Part shown: positions 1 to 9,192 of the stretch, piece after piece
Layout of the letters: each line of letters begins with the position of its first letter
Numbering within the stretch: the stretch's first letter is position 1
Source: Clostridium sp. 'White wine YQ'
Lineage (GTDB): Bacteria; Bacillota; Clostridia; Clostridiales; Clostridiaceae
Assembly (NCBI RefSeq): GCF_028728205.1
Contig: NZ_JAQYUU010000001.1
Coordinates: 1,105,318-1,169,317, forward strand
DNA length: 64,000 bases
Reading direction: 5' to 3'
The notes under the pieces: model-generated
Seen by the model: only the letters and a program-made list of their open reading frames with translations
Told to the model about the DNA's origin: nothing
Databases searched by the model: none
Program-made: the position numbers and the translations under genes

Positions 1-414
1 TTTGATCCTAGAGGAAAATCATTTAGTTTGGAGGAACTAGTGGAAAGAGCTAAGAAAAATAGATTAGATTTGTCAATTTATAACGGCTTAATTAGAAAAA
101 TATCTGAGTTTTATAAGTTAAGATACACGGATAATTTATTTAAACTACAGGAGTACAAACCTGAAGACCTATATGAAATCGATTCATTAATTATATATTT
201 AAATAACAGCTTGAATTTACCACATGAAATTAAATTTAGAATTTTAGGCATAGAACATTATATTTCATTTGATTTAGCTAATTCTATTGATACACCAAAA
301 AACCAATATTTAAAATGGCTTGAGGAAAATAATAAGCCGGTTAAAGGGTTAATTAAAAAATTAGAGCCTGAATATATTGCATTTAAAAGATCTTTAACAC
401 CATATCCTTTATAA
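1..414 (+). CDS. Hypothetical protein, 5' end outside window
   Basis: The reading frame is open from base 1 to the TAA at 412-414, so this is the last 137 residues of a gene that begins before the window. The visible part is charged and looks helical, with no membrane segment, signal or metal motif, and ends in LTPYPL. I do not recognise the family. A TTG at position 28 has TTTAG rather than a good ribosome site before it, so I prefer a truncated gene over a local start. It reads in the same direction as the EAL-HDOD gene 71 bases on; whether they share a transcript is unknown. Confidence 0.6.
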   Translation, partial: FDPRGKSFSLEELVERAKKNRLDLSIYNGLIRKISEFYKLRYTDNLFKLQEYKPEDLYEIDSLIIYLNNSLNLPHEIKFRILGIEHYISFDLANSIDTPKNQYLKWLEENNKPVKGLIKKLEPEYIAFKRSLTPYPL

Positions 415-485
415 TTATAAAGAGATAAAATTATAAGTAAAATACATTACAGCTTTAATATTTGTTATTTAAAATGGAGGGGAAT

Positions 486-1694
486 ATGGAAGTTTATGTT
501 GGAAGGCAACCCATTTTTGACAATAAAAACAAGGTAGTTGCATATGAACTTTTATTTAGAAATAGTTTGGAAAATGAATACAGTGAGGAAGATGGTGAAA
601 GAGCCACCTTAGAAGTAATTTTAAATACTTTTTATACTCTAGGTTCTAATGAAGTAACAGAAGGAAAGAAAGCTTTTATTAATTTTACAGAGCAAATGAT
701 ACATACGAATATTTTTTCAATTATTTCGCCAGATAAAGTTGCAGTAGAAATTTTGGAGAGTATTGAACCAACAAAAGAAGTAATTGAGATATGTAAGCAT
801 CTTAAGGAATTGGGTTATGTTATTGCTTTAGATGACTTTATATATGATGAAAAATATAAAGAATTAATTAATTATGTAGATATTATAAAAGTTGACTTTA
901 GAGCTTCTGGACCAATAGAGAGAAAAGAAATTATGAAAAAGGTATCTAATCCTAGAGTAAAATTTTTAGCGGAGAAAGTAGAGACGCATGAAGAATTTAA
1001 AGAAGCTCTTAACCTTGGATATGATTTTTTTCAAGGGTACTTTTTTAGTAAGCCACAAATATTAGTAGGGAAGGATATTACGGAATCTGACTATGCAACA
1101 ATAAATATTATGAATGAGCTTAACAGCAATTCTTTTAATATAAATTCAGTTGAAAAGATTATATTATCAGACGTTGCACTATCTTTTAAACTTTTAAAGT
1201 ACATAAATTCTGCAGCCTTTGGCCTTGTTTCAGAAATTAATACAATAAGAAGTGCCTTAAATCTTTTAGGAGAGAAAGAAATAAAAAAATGGCTTCATTT
1301 TGCTTTATTAAGAGGAATAAATGAAAATAAGCCTAGTGAATTATATAATACAGCGCTTATTAGAGCTAAATTCAGTGAAAGTATTGCTCAATTAATTAAT
1401 AGAGAAGAATTATCTTATGATTCATATCTTATAGGAATGTTCTCCTTACTTGATGCTATCTTCGATAAACCAATGAAGTATATATTGGACAAAATCGCAA
1501 TAAGTGAAGATATTAAAGGCATTTTGCTTGGACAGAAGTCATTGCAAAACGATATATTGTCATTAGTTATAGCCTATGAAAGTGGTGCTTGGGAGAAAGT
1601 TGATTCACTAGTAAAGGAATTTAATATTAGAGAAAAGGAACTTACAAAGTCTTATTTAAACTCCATTAAATGGGTAAGTGATTTTAATATATAA
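486..1694 (+). CDS. EAL-HDOD signalling protein (YuxH-like)
   Basis: A 402-residue protein with an N-terminal EAL domain (about residues 1-200) and a C-terminal HDOD domain (about 205-395), the layout of YuxH/CdgJ-type proteins. The ATG at 486 is chosen because TGGAGGGG ends four bases before it and the product then opens with the family-typical MEVYVGRQPIFD. EAL-domain landmarks are present as EIL (88-90), ALDDF (114-118), KVDF and EKVET, but ALDDF is not followed by the usual G and several metal ligands of active phosphodiesterases are not obvious. It may therefore bind c-di-GMP or act as a scaffold rather than cleave it; this is inference. A strong terminator follows directly. Confidence 0.9.
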   Translation: MEVYVGRQPIFDNKNKVVAYELLFRNSLENEYSEEDGERATLEVILNTFYTLGSNEVTEGKKAFINFTEQMIHTNIFSIISPDKVAVEILESIEPTKEVIEICKHLKELGYVIALDDFIYDEKYKELINYVDIIKVDFRASGPIERKEIMKKVSNPRVKFLAEKVETHEEFKEALNLGYDFFQGYFFSKPQILVGKDITESDYATINIMNELNSNSFNINSVEKIILSDVALSFKLLKYINSAAFGLVSEINTIRSALNLLGEKEIKKWLHFALLRGINENKPSELYNTALIRAKFSESIAQLINREELSYDSYLIGMFSLLDAIFDKPMKYILDKIAISEDIKGILLGQKSLQNDILSLVIAYESGAWEKVDSLVKEFNIREKELTKSYLNSIKWVSDFNI

Positions 1695-1739
1695 AAAAGG
1701 TTTGTAGAAAGGATAAATTCATTTCTACAAACCTTTTTA
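1694..1739. terminator. Bidirectional rho-independent terminator
   Basis: A perfect 17-bp stem (1694-1710 with 1722-1738) and an 11-base loop, with A-run on one side and T-run on the other. It lies between the convergent EAL-HDOD gene and the minus-strand membrane protein and can serve both. Confidence 0.93.
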
Positions 1740-1754
1740 TATTAAGTAAACTAA

Positions 1755-2057
1755 TTATTTAAAAACAACGTATTTCTTATTTATTGCAACTAGGTTGAAA
1801 ATAAATGCTGCTACAGGTGAGATAATAAGAAGTAATAAAAACCTTACGTCTTTAGTGAAAAAAATAGAACTACCTGCAATTAGAGTACATAAACCATAGC
1901 ACACTCTTTGATAAAAGAGAATGGTATTATATTCTGTCTTTTTCATAACTTTGTAATTGCCCTTCTTAGGAAGTGGCATCTTTTTTTTATTTATGATAGC
2001 GTTAGAAATTTGAGCAATTCCAGCTATCAGCAAAATTAAACTAATTATAGTTATCAT
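1755..2057 (-). CDS. Small membrane protein, unknown function
   Basis: A 100-residue protein on the minus strand. GGAGGG lies five bases before the ATG at 2057. It has three hydrophobic stretches: residues about 3-22, 53-68 and 73-92, with a basic, lysine-rich loop (about 24-41) after the first, so it should span the membrane two or three times. I recognise no family. It is convergent with the EAL-HDOD gene and divergent from the asparaginase gene, so it is probably its own transcription unit. Confidence 0.75.
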   Translation of the reverse strand: MITIISLILLIAGIAQISNAIINKKKMPLPKKGNYKVMKKTEYNTILFYQRVCYGLCTLIAGSSIFFTKDVRFLLLLIISPVAAFIFNLVAINKKYVVFK

Positions 2058-2208
2058 TTTTACCCTCCAAACAAATAATTATCCTTAGTTAATTATAAGT
2101 TAAAGTAAAATTTTTTAAAAGAAAAATTATTTTTAATACATTTTAATGAGGCTTTTATGATAGAATTAATTAAAATTTATTTTTATTTGTTTTAGGAGGA
2201 TATATATA

Positions 2209-3183
2209 ATGAAAAAAGTAGCAGTTGTTTTTAATGGTGGAACCATTTCAATGAAAGTAGATGAAAGAATTAAAGCAGCAGTTCCATCCTTAACAGGTGA
2301 AGAAATTATGTCTATGGTTACTGGAATTGAGGAGTTTGCAACATTAGAAACTTATACCTTTTCCTCCTTACCTTCACCACATATGACTCCAAATATGATG
2401 CTTCAGCTTGCAAAATTTATTGAAGACTTACTTAAAAAAGAGGATGTTGATGGTGTAGTCGTAACTCACGGTACTGATACCTTAGAGGAAACTGCATATC
2501 TTTTAGACTTAGCAATTGCTTCAAATAAACCAGTTGTAATAACAGGTTCAATGAGAAGTAGCTCTGAACTTGGTTATGATGGTCCTTCTAATCTAGCAGC
2601 GTCAATATGTACGGCAATATCTGAAGAAGCAAGAGGACGAGGAGTTTTAGTATGTTTAAATGGTGAATTGCACACTGCAGCTGAAGTTACTAAAGCAAAT
2701 TCTATGAGTTTAAATGCATTTAGAACTCCGAATTTTGGGCCAATAGGCATAGTCGATGATAATAAAGTTATGTTTTATAGGGATAAAATAAAAGGCAGGA
2801 CCTTTGAAGTAGATGAAATTGAGGATAGAGTAGCATTAATAAAATGTGCAGCAGGAATGGATTCAAAACTATTAAAATTCCTAATAGAATCTGGGGAAAA
2901 AGGAATAGTAATTGAAGCACTAGGTAGAGGAAATGTTCCTCCAGCTATGGTTTCTGGTATTGAATTAGCTATAAAAAATAATATTCCAGTAGTTGTAGTC
3001 TCAAGATGCTTTGAAGGAAGAGTTCATGAATCTTATGGTTACTTAGGTGGAGGACAACAGCTACATGAGATGGGTGTAATATTTGGGGATACTTTACCAG
3101 GACAAAAAGCTCGAATCCTACTTATGATGTGTTTAAGTATTACAAAAAGAATAGAAACCATCCGAGGATATTTTGAAAAATAA
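2209..3183 (+). CDS. ansA: L-asparaginase (cytoplasmic type)
   Basis: A 324-residue enzyme that should hydrolyse L-asparagine to aspartate and ammonia. The first catalytic threonine is seen in NGGTIS near the N-terminus (most homologues have TGGTI), and the second active-site block as THGTDTLEETAY, holding the Thr-Asp pair; a conserved TK follows in AAEVTKANS. There is no signal peptide, so it should act in the cytoplasm. The start is fixed by TTTAGGAGG eight bases before the ATG. It stands alone, with the yicC operon promoter about 25 bases downstream. Related amidases such as GatD have extra N-terminal domains that are missing here. Confidence 0.93.
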   Translation: MKKVAVVFNGGTISMKVDERIKAAVPSLTGEEIMSMVTGIEEFATLETYTFSSLPSPHMTPNMMLQLAKFIEDLLKKEDVDGVVVTHGTDTLEETAYLLDLAIASNKPVVITGSMRSSSELGYDGPSNLAASICTAISEEARGRGVLVCLNGELHTAAEVTKANSMSLNAFRTPNFGPIGIVDDNKVMFYRDKIKGRTFEVDEIEDRVALIKCAAGMDSKLLKFLIESGEKGIVIEALGRGNVPPAMVSGIELAIKNNIPVVVVSRCFEGRVHESYGYLGGGQQLHEMGVIFGDTLPGQKARILLMMCLSITKRIETIRGYFEK

Positions 3184-3209
3184 TTTGTAAACATTTTGTT
3201 AACAAACCA

Positions 3210-3238
3210 TTGACCTACAAAATTAAATATATTATATT
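3210..3238 (+). promoter_or_regulatory. Sigma-A type promoter of the yicC operon
   Basis: TTGACC (3210-3215), 17-base spacer, TATATT (3233-3238), 37 bases before the yicC ATG. A perfect 12-bp palindrome, TTTGTTAACAAA (3195-3206), sits four bases upstream of the -35 box. Confidence 0.75.
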
Positions 3239-3275
3239 TCTTGTATGACATAATTAATTTAAGGGGGAGTATAAT

Positions 3276-4157
3276 ATGGCAAAAAGTATGACTGGATTCG
3301 GTAGAGCCACTAGTAAAGAAGGTAGTGAAAGAATTTTTACAGTAGAAATGAAAAGTGTAAATCACAGATATCTTGACTTAAACATAAGAATGCCAAAATC
3401 TATGATAAGCTTTGAGGATAAAATTAGAAGATGCATATCTAAAAAGATTAATAGAGGCAAAATAGATATTTTTATTAACTTGAAAGATTATCATAAGGGC
3501 GATCAGGTTACAAGATTTAATGAAACACTTGCTGATAGCTATTATAATTCGTTATTAGAAATTGAAAAAAGATATCCAGTTAAAAATGATATATCCCTTT
3601 CCTTAATAGCTAGATTTCCTGAAGTTATCACAATTGAAGAAAAGGAACAAAATTTACAGCAGCTTTGGGAAGAGTTAGAACCTTTAATTAATGAGGCCGT
3701 TGACATGATGGTAGATATGAGAGAAGTTGAGGGCTTAAAATTAAAGGAAGATATTTTAGTTAAATGTGATGACATTAAAGAAAATGTTAAAGTAATAGAA
3801 GCAGCATCACACAAGCTTGTAGAAAACTATAGGATAAAATTAGAAGAAAGAATTAAAGAATTAACTTCTAATATTGATATTGATCCAAATAGAATTGCTA
3901 CTGAGATTGCAATCTTCGCTGATAAATCAGCAGTGGATGAGGAAATTACAAGATTATATTCACATTTAAATCAAATTTCTAAGACATTTTCACTTAATGA
4001 ACCTATTGGAAGAAAGATGGATTTTATAATTCAAGAGTTAAACAGAGAAGCAAATACAATTGCCTCAAAATCATATGATATAGATATTACTAACATTGTT
4101 ATTAATATAAAAAATACTATTGAAAAAATAAGAGAACAAATTCAAAACATCGAGTAA
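3276..4157 (+). CDS. yicC: YicC/YloC family protein (endoribonuclease family)
   Basis: A 293-residue YicC/YloC protein: it opens with the family signature [10 protein letters not shown] and has a basic, coiled C-terminal half ending in the conserved [11 protein letters not shown] region. E. coli YicC has been described as an endoribonuclease; the function in this lineage is by analogy. An AAGGGGGAG ribosome site precedes the ATG. It is the first gene of the run yicC-remA-gmk-rpoZ-coaBC, an order conserved in Bacillus and Clostridium, which suggests a household role linked to RNA or nucleotide metabolism. Confidence 0.93.
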   Translation: MAKSMTGFGRATSKEGSERIFTVEMKSVNHRYLDLNIRMPKSMISFEDKIRRCISKKINRGKIDIFINLKDYHKGDQVTRFNETLADSYYNSLLEIEKRYPVKNDISLSLIARFPEVITIEEKEQNLQQLWEELEPLINEAVDMMVDMREVEGLKLKEDILVKCDDIKENVKVIEAASHKLVENYRIKLEERIKELTSNIDIDPNRIATEIAIFADKSAVDEEITRLYSHLNQISKTFSLNEPIGRKMDFIIQELNREANTIASKSYDIDITNIVINIKNTIEKIREQIQNIE

Positions 4158-4171
4158 TCAGGAGGAGAGAG

Positions 4172-4441
4172 ATGGGAATAAAACTAATTAACATAGGTTT
4201 TGGTAATATTGTTTCAGCTAATAGATTAGTAGCAATAGTAAGTCCAGAATCTGCACCAATCAAAAGAATAATTCAAGAAGCTAGGGACAGAGGTATGCTT
4301 ATCGATGCTACATATGGAAGAAGAACAAGAGCAGTTATTATAACTGATTCAGATCATGTAATTCTTTCAGCTGTTCAGCCTGAAACTGTTGCACATAGAT
4401 TATCAGCCAAAGATGAAATAATTGACGAGGTTGATGAATAA
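4172..4441 (+). CDS. remA: RemA family DNA-binding regulator (DUF370)
   Basis: An 89-residue protein with the RemA core: [20 protein letters not shown] at the N-terminus and [13 protein letters not shown] in the middle. In B. subtilis RemA activates biofilm matrix and osmoprotection genes by binding DNA as a ring. The ATG follows AGGAGGAGAG. The stop overlaps the gmk start by one base, so the two are translationally linked. In this genus the target genes are unknown; only the family and conserved place next to gmk are clear. Confidence 0.93.
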   Translation: MGIKLINIGFGNIVSANRLVAIVSPESAPIKRIIQEARDRGMLIDATYGRRTRAVIITDSDHVILSAVQPETVAHRLSAKDEIIDEVDE

Positions 4442-5079
4442 TGGTGAATCATAACAGAGGTTTGCTTATAGTGATTTCAGGACCATCAGGGGCTGGGAAA
4501 GGTACAATTTGTAAAGAGCTATTAGAGAAAAATGATAACTTGTTTATTTCTGTATCAGCAACAACTAGAAATCCTAGAGCAGGAGAAGTTGATGGAGTTA
4601 ACTACTATTTTTTAGACAAAGATAGTTTTATTGAAAAAATCGAAGCAGGTGATTTCCTAGAGCATGCTGAAGTATATGGTAACTACTATGGAACGCCTAA
4701 ATCAAAGGTAGAAGAAATGCTTCTAAGTGGTAAAGATGTCATTTTAGAAATTGATATTCAAGGGGCACTTAAAGTAAAAGAAAATTCTCAAGAGGGTATT
4801 TTCGTATTTATTCTTCCTCCATCAATGGAAGAACTAAAGAAAAGAATCATAAAAAGGGGTAGCGAAACAGAAGAATCCCTAATGACTAGATTTAAGTCAG
4901 CGTATCAAGAAATTAATTATGTTTCAACATATAATTATGCTGTAGTAAATGACGAAGTTCATGAAGCTGTTAAGAAGATAGAAAGCATTCTTACAGCTGA
5001 AAGATGTAGAGTAGATAGAATTAAAGAAAATATATTAGATTCGAAGGAGGGCTTAATTCATGAACAACTCTATGATTAA
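4441..5079 (+). CDS. gmk: Guanylate kinase
   Basis: A 212-residue kinase that phosphorylates GMP to GDP with ATP. The P-loop GPSGAGKGT is at residues 14-22, followed by the GMP-binding segments RNPRAGEVDGVNYYF and the lid region with RGSETEESLMTRF. Length is typical. The ATG overlaps the remA stop (ATAATG), and its 3' end overlaps rpoZ by 20 bases. Its place before rpoZ is conserved across Firmicutes and ties GTP supply to transcription. Confidence 0.97.
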   Translation: MVNHNRGLLIVISGPSGAGKGTICKELLEKNDNLFISVSATTRNPRAGEVDGVNYYFLDKDSFIEKIEAGDFLEHAEVYGNYYGTPKSKVEEMLLSGKDVILEIDIQGALKVKENSQEGIFVFILPPSMEELKKRIIKRGSETEESLMTRFKSAYQEINYVSTYNYAVVNDEVHEAVKKIESILTAERCRVDRIKENILDSKEGLIHEQLYD

Positions 5080-5278
5080 TCCATCAATTGTAGACCTATT
5101 AGATAAGGTTGATAACAGATATTCTTTGGTAATTGTTACTTCAAAAAGAGCTAGACAATTAATAGACGGACAAGAGCCACGTGTAGATGTAGATTCTAAG
5201 AAACCATTAACAATTGCAATAAATGAAGTTAATGATCAAGAAATAACTTTTGAGCAAGTAAAAGAAGGTTATAAATAA
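5060..5278 (+). CDS. rpoZ: RNA polymerase omega subunit
   Basis: A 72-residue omega subunit, which helps assembly of RNA polymerase by holding the beta' C-terminal part. The family core YSLVIVTSKRARQL is at residues about 21-34. AAGGAGG within the end of gmk gives the ribosome site, and the two genes overlap by 20 bases. The next gene, coaBC, starts two bases after the stop. Confidence 0.95.
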   Translation: MNNSMINPSIVDLLDKVDNRYSLVIVTSKRARQLIDGQEPRVDVDSKKPLTIAINEVNDQEITFEQVKEGYK

Positions 5279-5279
5279 A

Positions 5280-6476
5280 ATGAATAAATATAAAGTACTA
5301 ATTGGGGTAACTGGTGGTATAGCTGTATATAAAGCACTAGATCTTATTTCCAAATTAAGAAAACATGATATTGAAGTTAAGGTTATTATGACTGAGTCTG
5401 CAGAGAAATTTGTAACTCCTCTTAGCTTTCAATCATTAAGTCAAAATATGGTTACAACAGATATGTTTCAAGAACCAAAAGCTTGGGAAATTCAACATAT
5501 TTCTTTAGCTAAGTGGCCAGACTTAGTACTTATTGTTCCGGCAACTGCAAATATAATTGGGAAAGTAGCTAATGGTATATCAGATGATATGTTATCTACT
5601 ACTATTATGGCAACTAAAGCTCCCGTGTATTTTGCACCTGCTATGAATACAAATATGTATGAGAATCCTATAGTTCAAGGAAATATCTCAAAATTAAAAG
5701 AGTATGGATATGGCTTTATTAATCCAGATAGTGGAAGACTAGCTTGTGGTGATGTAGGAGCAGGAAAGCTTGCAGCTGTAGATGATATACTTGAAGTTAC
5801 TTTAAGCCTTCTAAATAAAAATGAAGATTTAAATGGTAAGAAAATACTAATTACTGCAGGACCTACCATTTCACCTATTGATCCTGTTAGATTTATTACT
5901 AATAGAAGTTCTGGTAAAATGGGTTATGCAATTGCTGAGGAAGCTAGAGATCGTGGAGCTGAAGTAGTTTTGGTTTCAGGTCCAACAAATATAAAACCGC
6001 CTTACGGAATAAAATTCATAAAAGTTAATACTAATGAAGAAATGAAGGATGCTGTTTTAGATAATTTTGTTACAAGTGATATAGTAATTAAGGCAGCTGC
6101 TGTAGCTGATTATAAGATTGCTGAATACTCTGAAAAGAAAATTAAAAAGGGTGAAGGTAATCTAAATCTAGAATTCACAAGAGATAATGATATATTAAAA
6201 ATCTTAGGTGAAAAAAAATCGGAAAGTCAAATATTAGTTGGTTTTGCTGCTGAGAGCCATGATTTAATTGAAAATGCAAGAAGAAAACTTGTAAATAAAA
6301 ATCTTGATTTAATTGTAGCAAATGATATAACTTCTAATGAAACTGGCTTTGCATCTGATGATAACAGAGTCATATTTATCACTAAAAGTAATGAAAGTAC
6401 CGTTTTAGATAAAATGAGTAAGCGCGAAATTAGTAAAAAACTTTTAGATGAAATAATTAAGATTAGTGAAAATTAA
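5280..6476 (+). CDS. coaBC: Bifunctional phosphopantothenoylcysteine decarboxylase/synthetase
   Basis: A 398-residue fusion that makes 4'-phosphopantetheine for CoA. The N-terminal CoaC flavoprotein half shows HISLAKWPD, the PAMNTNMYE substrate loop and a cysteine in RLACGD. The C-terminal CoaB half (from about residue 185) shows ITAGPTISPIDPVRFITNRS followed by GKMG, and a late VANDITSN. The last gene of the yicC run; a hairpin terminator follows. CoaD of the same pathway lies at 23.5 kb. Confidence 0.96.
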   Translation: MNKYKVLIGVTGGIAVYKALDLISKLRKHDIEVKVIMTESAEKFVTPLSFQSLSQNMVTTDMFQEPKAWEIQHISLAKWPDLVLIVPATANIIGKVANGISDDMLSTTIMATKAPVYFAPAMNTNMYENPIVQGNISKLKEYGYGFINPDSGRLACGDVGAGKLAAVDDILEVTLSLLNKNEDLNGKKILITAGPTISPIDPVRFITNRSSGKMGYAIAEEARDRGAEVVLVSGPTNIKPPYGIKFIKVNTNEEMKDAVLDNFVTSDIVIKAAAVADYKIAEYSEKKIKKGEGNLNLEFTRDNDILKILGEKKSESQILVGFAAESHDLIENARRKLVNKNLDLIVANDITSNETGFASDDNRVIFITKSNESTVLDKMSKREISKKLLDEIIKISEN

Positions 6477-6484
6477 GTACAATA

Positions 6485-6515
6485 GACTCTCTATGTATTC
6501 GTAGGGAGTCTTTTT
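6485..6515 (+). terminator. Terminator or attenuator between coaBC and priA
   Basis: A 9-bp stem (6485-6493 with 6502-6510, one G-T pair), 8-base loop and five Ts. It ends the yicC-coaBC run only 17 bases before the priA start. No clear promoter lies between, so part of the transcripts may read on. Confidence 0.75.
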
Positions 6516-6531
6516 ATAAAGGGTGATTTAT

Positions 6532-8727
6532 TTGTATGCAAAAGTTGTTATAAATAGTGATGCAGTTAGTATTGATAAGCTTTTTACTTATAAGATACCA
6601 GAAGAAACTATTCAGGATATTGTTGTAGGTTCAAGAGTCTTAGTACCTTTTGGAATGGGAAATAGATCTTATGAAGCATTCGTATTAAGTATATCTTGCG
6701 AGCCTGATACTGAATATAAAAATCTCAAAAGTATTATAAAAGCTCTAGATGATACCCCTCTTATAGATGAAAAAGGTATATTATTATTTAATTATTTAGT
6801 TAATAATTATCTATGCAGAAAAATTGAAGCAATTCGTTTAATTATACCTACTGGAGTTATGAGAGGAGTTAAGGAAAAAAGTAAGGAAGTAGTTATATTA
6901 GGAAAAGAAATAGACGGCAAATTAAAAGAAAAAGAATCTTATATATCAATAATAAACTTCATTACTACCAATGAAGGTCTTTATACAAGAAGTGAATTAA
7001 TTACAAAATTCAAACTATCTTCATATATGATTGGTAAGTTATTAAAGGAAGGATATCTTTCAGTAACAAAAGAAAAAATTGAAAGATATAATGACAAGGA
7101 TTATAACTTCTACAAATCTTTTGAACTAAATGAAGAACAAAAAAAAGCATATGATGAGATAATCAATTCTGATGAGAGATTATTTCTTATAAAAGGTGTT
7201 ACTGGCAGTGGCAAAACTGAAATTTACATGAAGTTAGTCAAAGAAATGCTCAGTAAAGATAAAACTAGCTTAATATTAGTTCCAGAGATTTCATTAACAC
7301 CTCAGATGATTGAAAGGTTTAAAGGAAGATTTGGAAAAGATGTAGCTGTTTTTCATTCTAAGTTATCCTTAGGTGAAAGATATGATGAATGGTTTAGAGT
7401 AAAAGAAGGTAAGGTTAAGCTCGTTGTTGGTGCAAGAAGTGCAATTTTTCTGCCCTTTAAAAACCTTGGCTTAATTGTTATAGATGAAGAACATGAAGGT
7501 ACTTATAAATCAGAGCAAAATCCTAAATATCAAACTAAGGAAGTTGCAGATTTTATAAGTCAAATAAATAACTGTAAAGTAGTATATGCTTCGGCAACTC
7601 CCTCAGTGGAAAGTTATTATAATGCATTAAATGGTAAATACAAATTAATTCAACTAAATAACAGAGTAAATAACAAACCAATGCCTAAAATGAAAATAAT
7701 TGATATGAGACAAGAACTTAAAAATAATAATAGGAACATGTTTTCTAGAGAATTATTTGAAAAACTTTCTCATAATTTAGATAAAAAAGAGCAAAGTATA
7801 ATATTTTTAAATAGAAGAGGTTTTTCAACTTTTGTATCCTGCAGAAGTTGTGGTTATGTATACAAGTGTCCGCATTGCGATATTTCTATGACATATCATA
7901 ACAATGGATATTTAATCTGCCACTATTGTGGTACAGCTAAAAAAATAGAAAAATTATGTCCTAAGTGTGGTAGCAAATATATTAAGCATTTTGGTGCAGG
8001 TACTGAAAAGGTAGAAGGGGAAATCAAAAAATTATTCCCCAATGCAAGAGTACTAAGAATGGATGTTGATACCACAAGAAACAAAGATTCTCATGAAAAA
8101 ATATATAATAGTTTTAAAAATGGAGAAGCTGATATTTTAGTAGGTACTCAAATGATTTCTAAGGGACTTGATTTTCCAAACGTCACCTTAGTAGGAGTAG
8201 TAGCTGCAGATACAACTCTTAATCTACCAGACTATAGATCTGGAGAAAGAACTTATCAATTAATAACGCAAGTAGCTGGTAGAGCTGGAAGAGGAGATAA
8301 ACTAGGAGAAGTAATTATTCAAAGCTATACTCCAGAGCATTATTCATTAACAAATGCATTAAATGAAAATTATGATAATTTATATAATGAAGAGATAAGT
8401 GCAAGAAAGCTTTTAAAATATCCTCCTTTTGGAGATATACTTTTAGTGCAATGTACATCAAAGAATGAAGCATTGCTAAAAGATTTTATGAGGACAGTTA
8501 ATAAGGAAGTGAGCTCATTAATTAATAAAGATGATGTAGACATTTTGGGACCAAGTCCATGTATAATAGGAAAAATTAAAGAAAACTACAGATGGCAGCT
8601 AGTTTTTAAGGGAAATTTGGACTTAAATCTATGTAGAAATATAAAAGATAGGGTTTATCAATTAGGCTCAAATGTATATAATGATATAAAGATATCTATT
8701 GATATTAATCCAAATAGTTTAATTTAG
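6532..8727 (+). CDS. priA: Primosomal protein N' (PriA helicase)
   Basis: A 731-residue superfamily 2 helicase that restarts stalled replication forks. Visible are Walker A GVTGSGKTEIY, Walker B IDEEHEG, an eight-cysteine zinc region built of CRSCG, CPHC, CHYC and CPKC, and the helicase motif QVAGRAGRG. TTG at 6532 is chosen as start because AAAGGGTGA ends five bases before it and MYAKVVINSD is the usual opening; a GTG at 6523 would lie inside that ribosome site. It leads the run priA-def-fmt. Confidence 0.96.
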   Translation: MYAKVVINSDAVSIDKLFTYKIPEETIQDIVVGSRVLVPFGMGNRSYEAFVLSISCEPDTEYKNLKSIIKALDDTPLIDEKGILLFNYLVNNYLCRKIEAIRLIIPTGVMRGVKEKSKEVVILGKEIDGKLKEKESYISIINFITTNEGLYTRSELITKFKLSSYMIGKLLKEGYLSVTKEKIERYNDKDYNFYKSFELNEEQKKAYDEIINSDERLFLIKGVTGSGKTEIYMKLVKEMLSKDKTSLILVPEISLTPQMIERFKGRFGKDVAVFHSKLSLGERYDEWFRVKEGKVKLVVGARSAIFLPFKNLGLIVIDEEHEGTYKSEQNPKYQTKEVADFISQINNCKVVYASATPSVESYYNALNGKYKLIQLNNRVNNKPMPKMKIIDMRQELKNNNRNMFSRELFEKLSHNLDKKEQSIIFLNRRGFSTFVSCRSCGYVYKCPHCDISMTYHNNGYLICHYCGTAKKIEKLCPKCGSKYIKHFGAGTEKVEGEIKKLFPNARVLRMDVDTTRNKDSHEKIYNSFKNGEADILVGTQMISKGLDFPNVTLVGVVAADTTLNLPDYRSGERTYQLITQVAGRAGRGDKLGEVIIQSYTPEHYSLTNALNENYDNLYNEEISARKLLKYPPFGDILLVQCTSKNEALLKDFMRTVNKEVSSLINKDDVDILGPSPCIIGKIKENYRWQLVFKGNLDLNLCRNIKDRVYQLGSNVYNDIKISIDINPNSLI

Positions 8728-8736
8728 GAGGAAAAG

Positions 8737-9177
8737 ATGGCAAAGAGAAACATCAGATTTGCAGGAGATGAACTTTTAAGAAAAAAAAGCAGACCTGTAG
8801 ATGAAATTAATGAAAGAATTTTGACTTTAATAAAAGATATGTTTGAAACTATGTATGATAGCTATGGGGTAGGTCTTGCAGCACCTCAAGTTGGTATTTT
8901 GAGAAGAATATTTGTAGTAGATACTGGTGACAATCCACTAGTTTTTATAAATCCAGAAATACTTGAGACAGAAGGTTCTCAAATTGATGTGGAAGGATGT
9001 CTTTCATTCCCTAATAGACAAGAAATGGTGGAAAGACCTTTTAAAGTAAAGGTGAAGGCATTAAATGAAAAGGGAGAAGAATTTACACTTGAAGCAGAAG
9101 AACTATTAGCTAGAGCAATCTTGCATGAAAATGATCATCTAAATGGTGTTCTATTTGTAGATAAAATTAAAAAATAA
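8737..9177 (+). CDS. def: Peptide deformylase
   Basis: A 146-residue iron/zinc hydrolase that removes the formyl group from new proteins. The three motifs are seen: [10 protein letters not shown] (44-53), EGCLS with the metal-binding Cys88, and HENDH with His130, Glu131 and His134. The third motif has N where most family members have I or F, a mild change next to the catalytic Glu. AGGAGG precedes the ATG, nine bases after priA. It is followed by fmt, the enzyme that adds the formyl group. Confidence 0.96.
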   Translation: MAKRNIRFAGDELLRKKSRPVDEINERILTLIKDMFETMYDSYGVGLAAPQVGILRRIFVVDTGDNPLVFINPEILETEGSQIDVEGCLSFPNRQEMVERPFKVKVKALNEKGEEFTLEAEELLARAILHENDHLNGVLFVDKIKK

Positions 9178-9192
9178 TTAGGAGGGAATAGA

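Noticed and set aside
3039-3365. Minus-strand frame across ansA and the yicC promoter
   Set aside because: Crosses a clear promoter and two supported genes.
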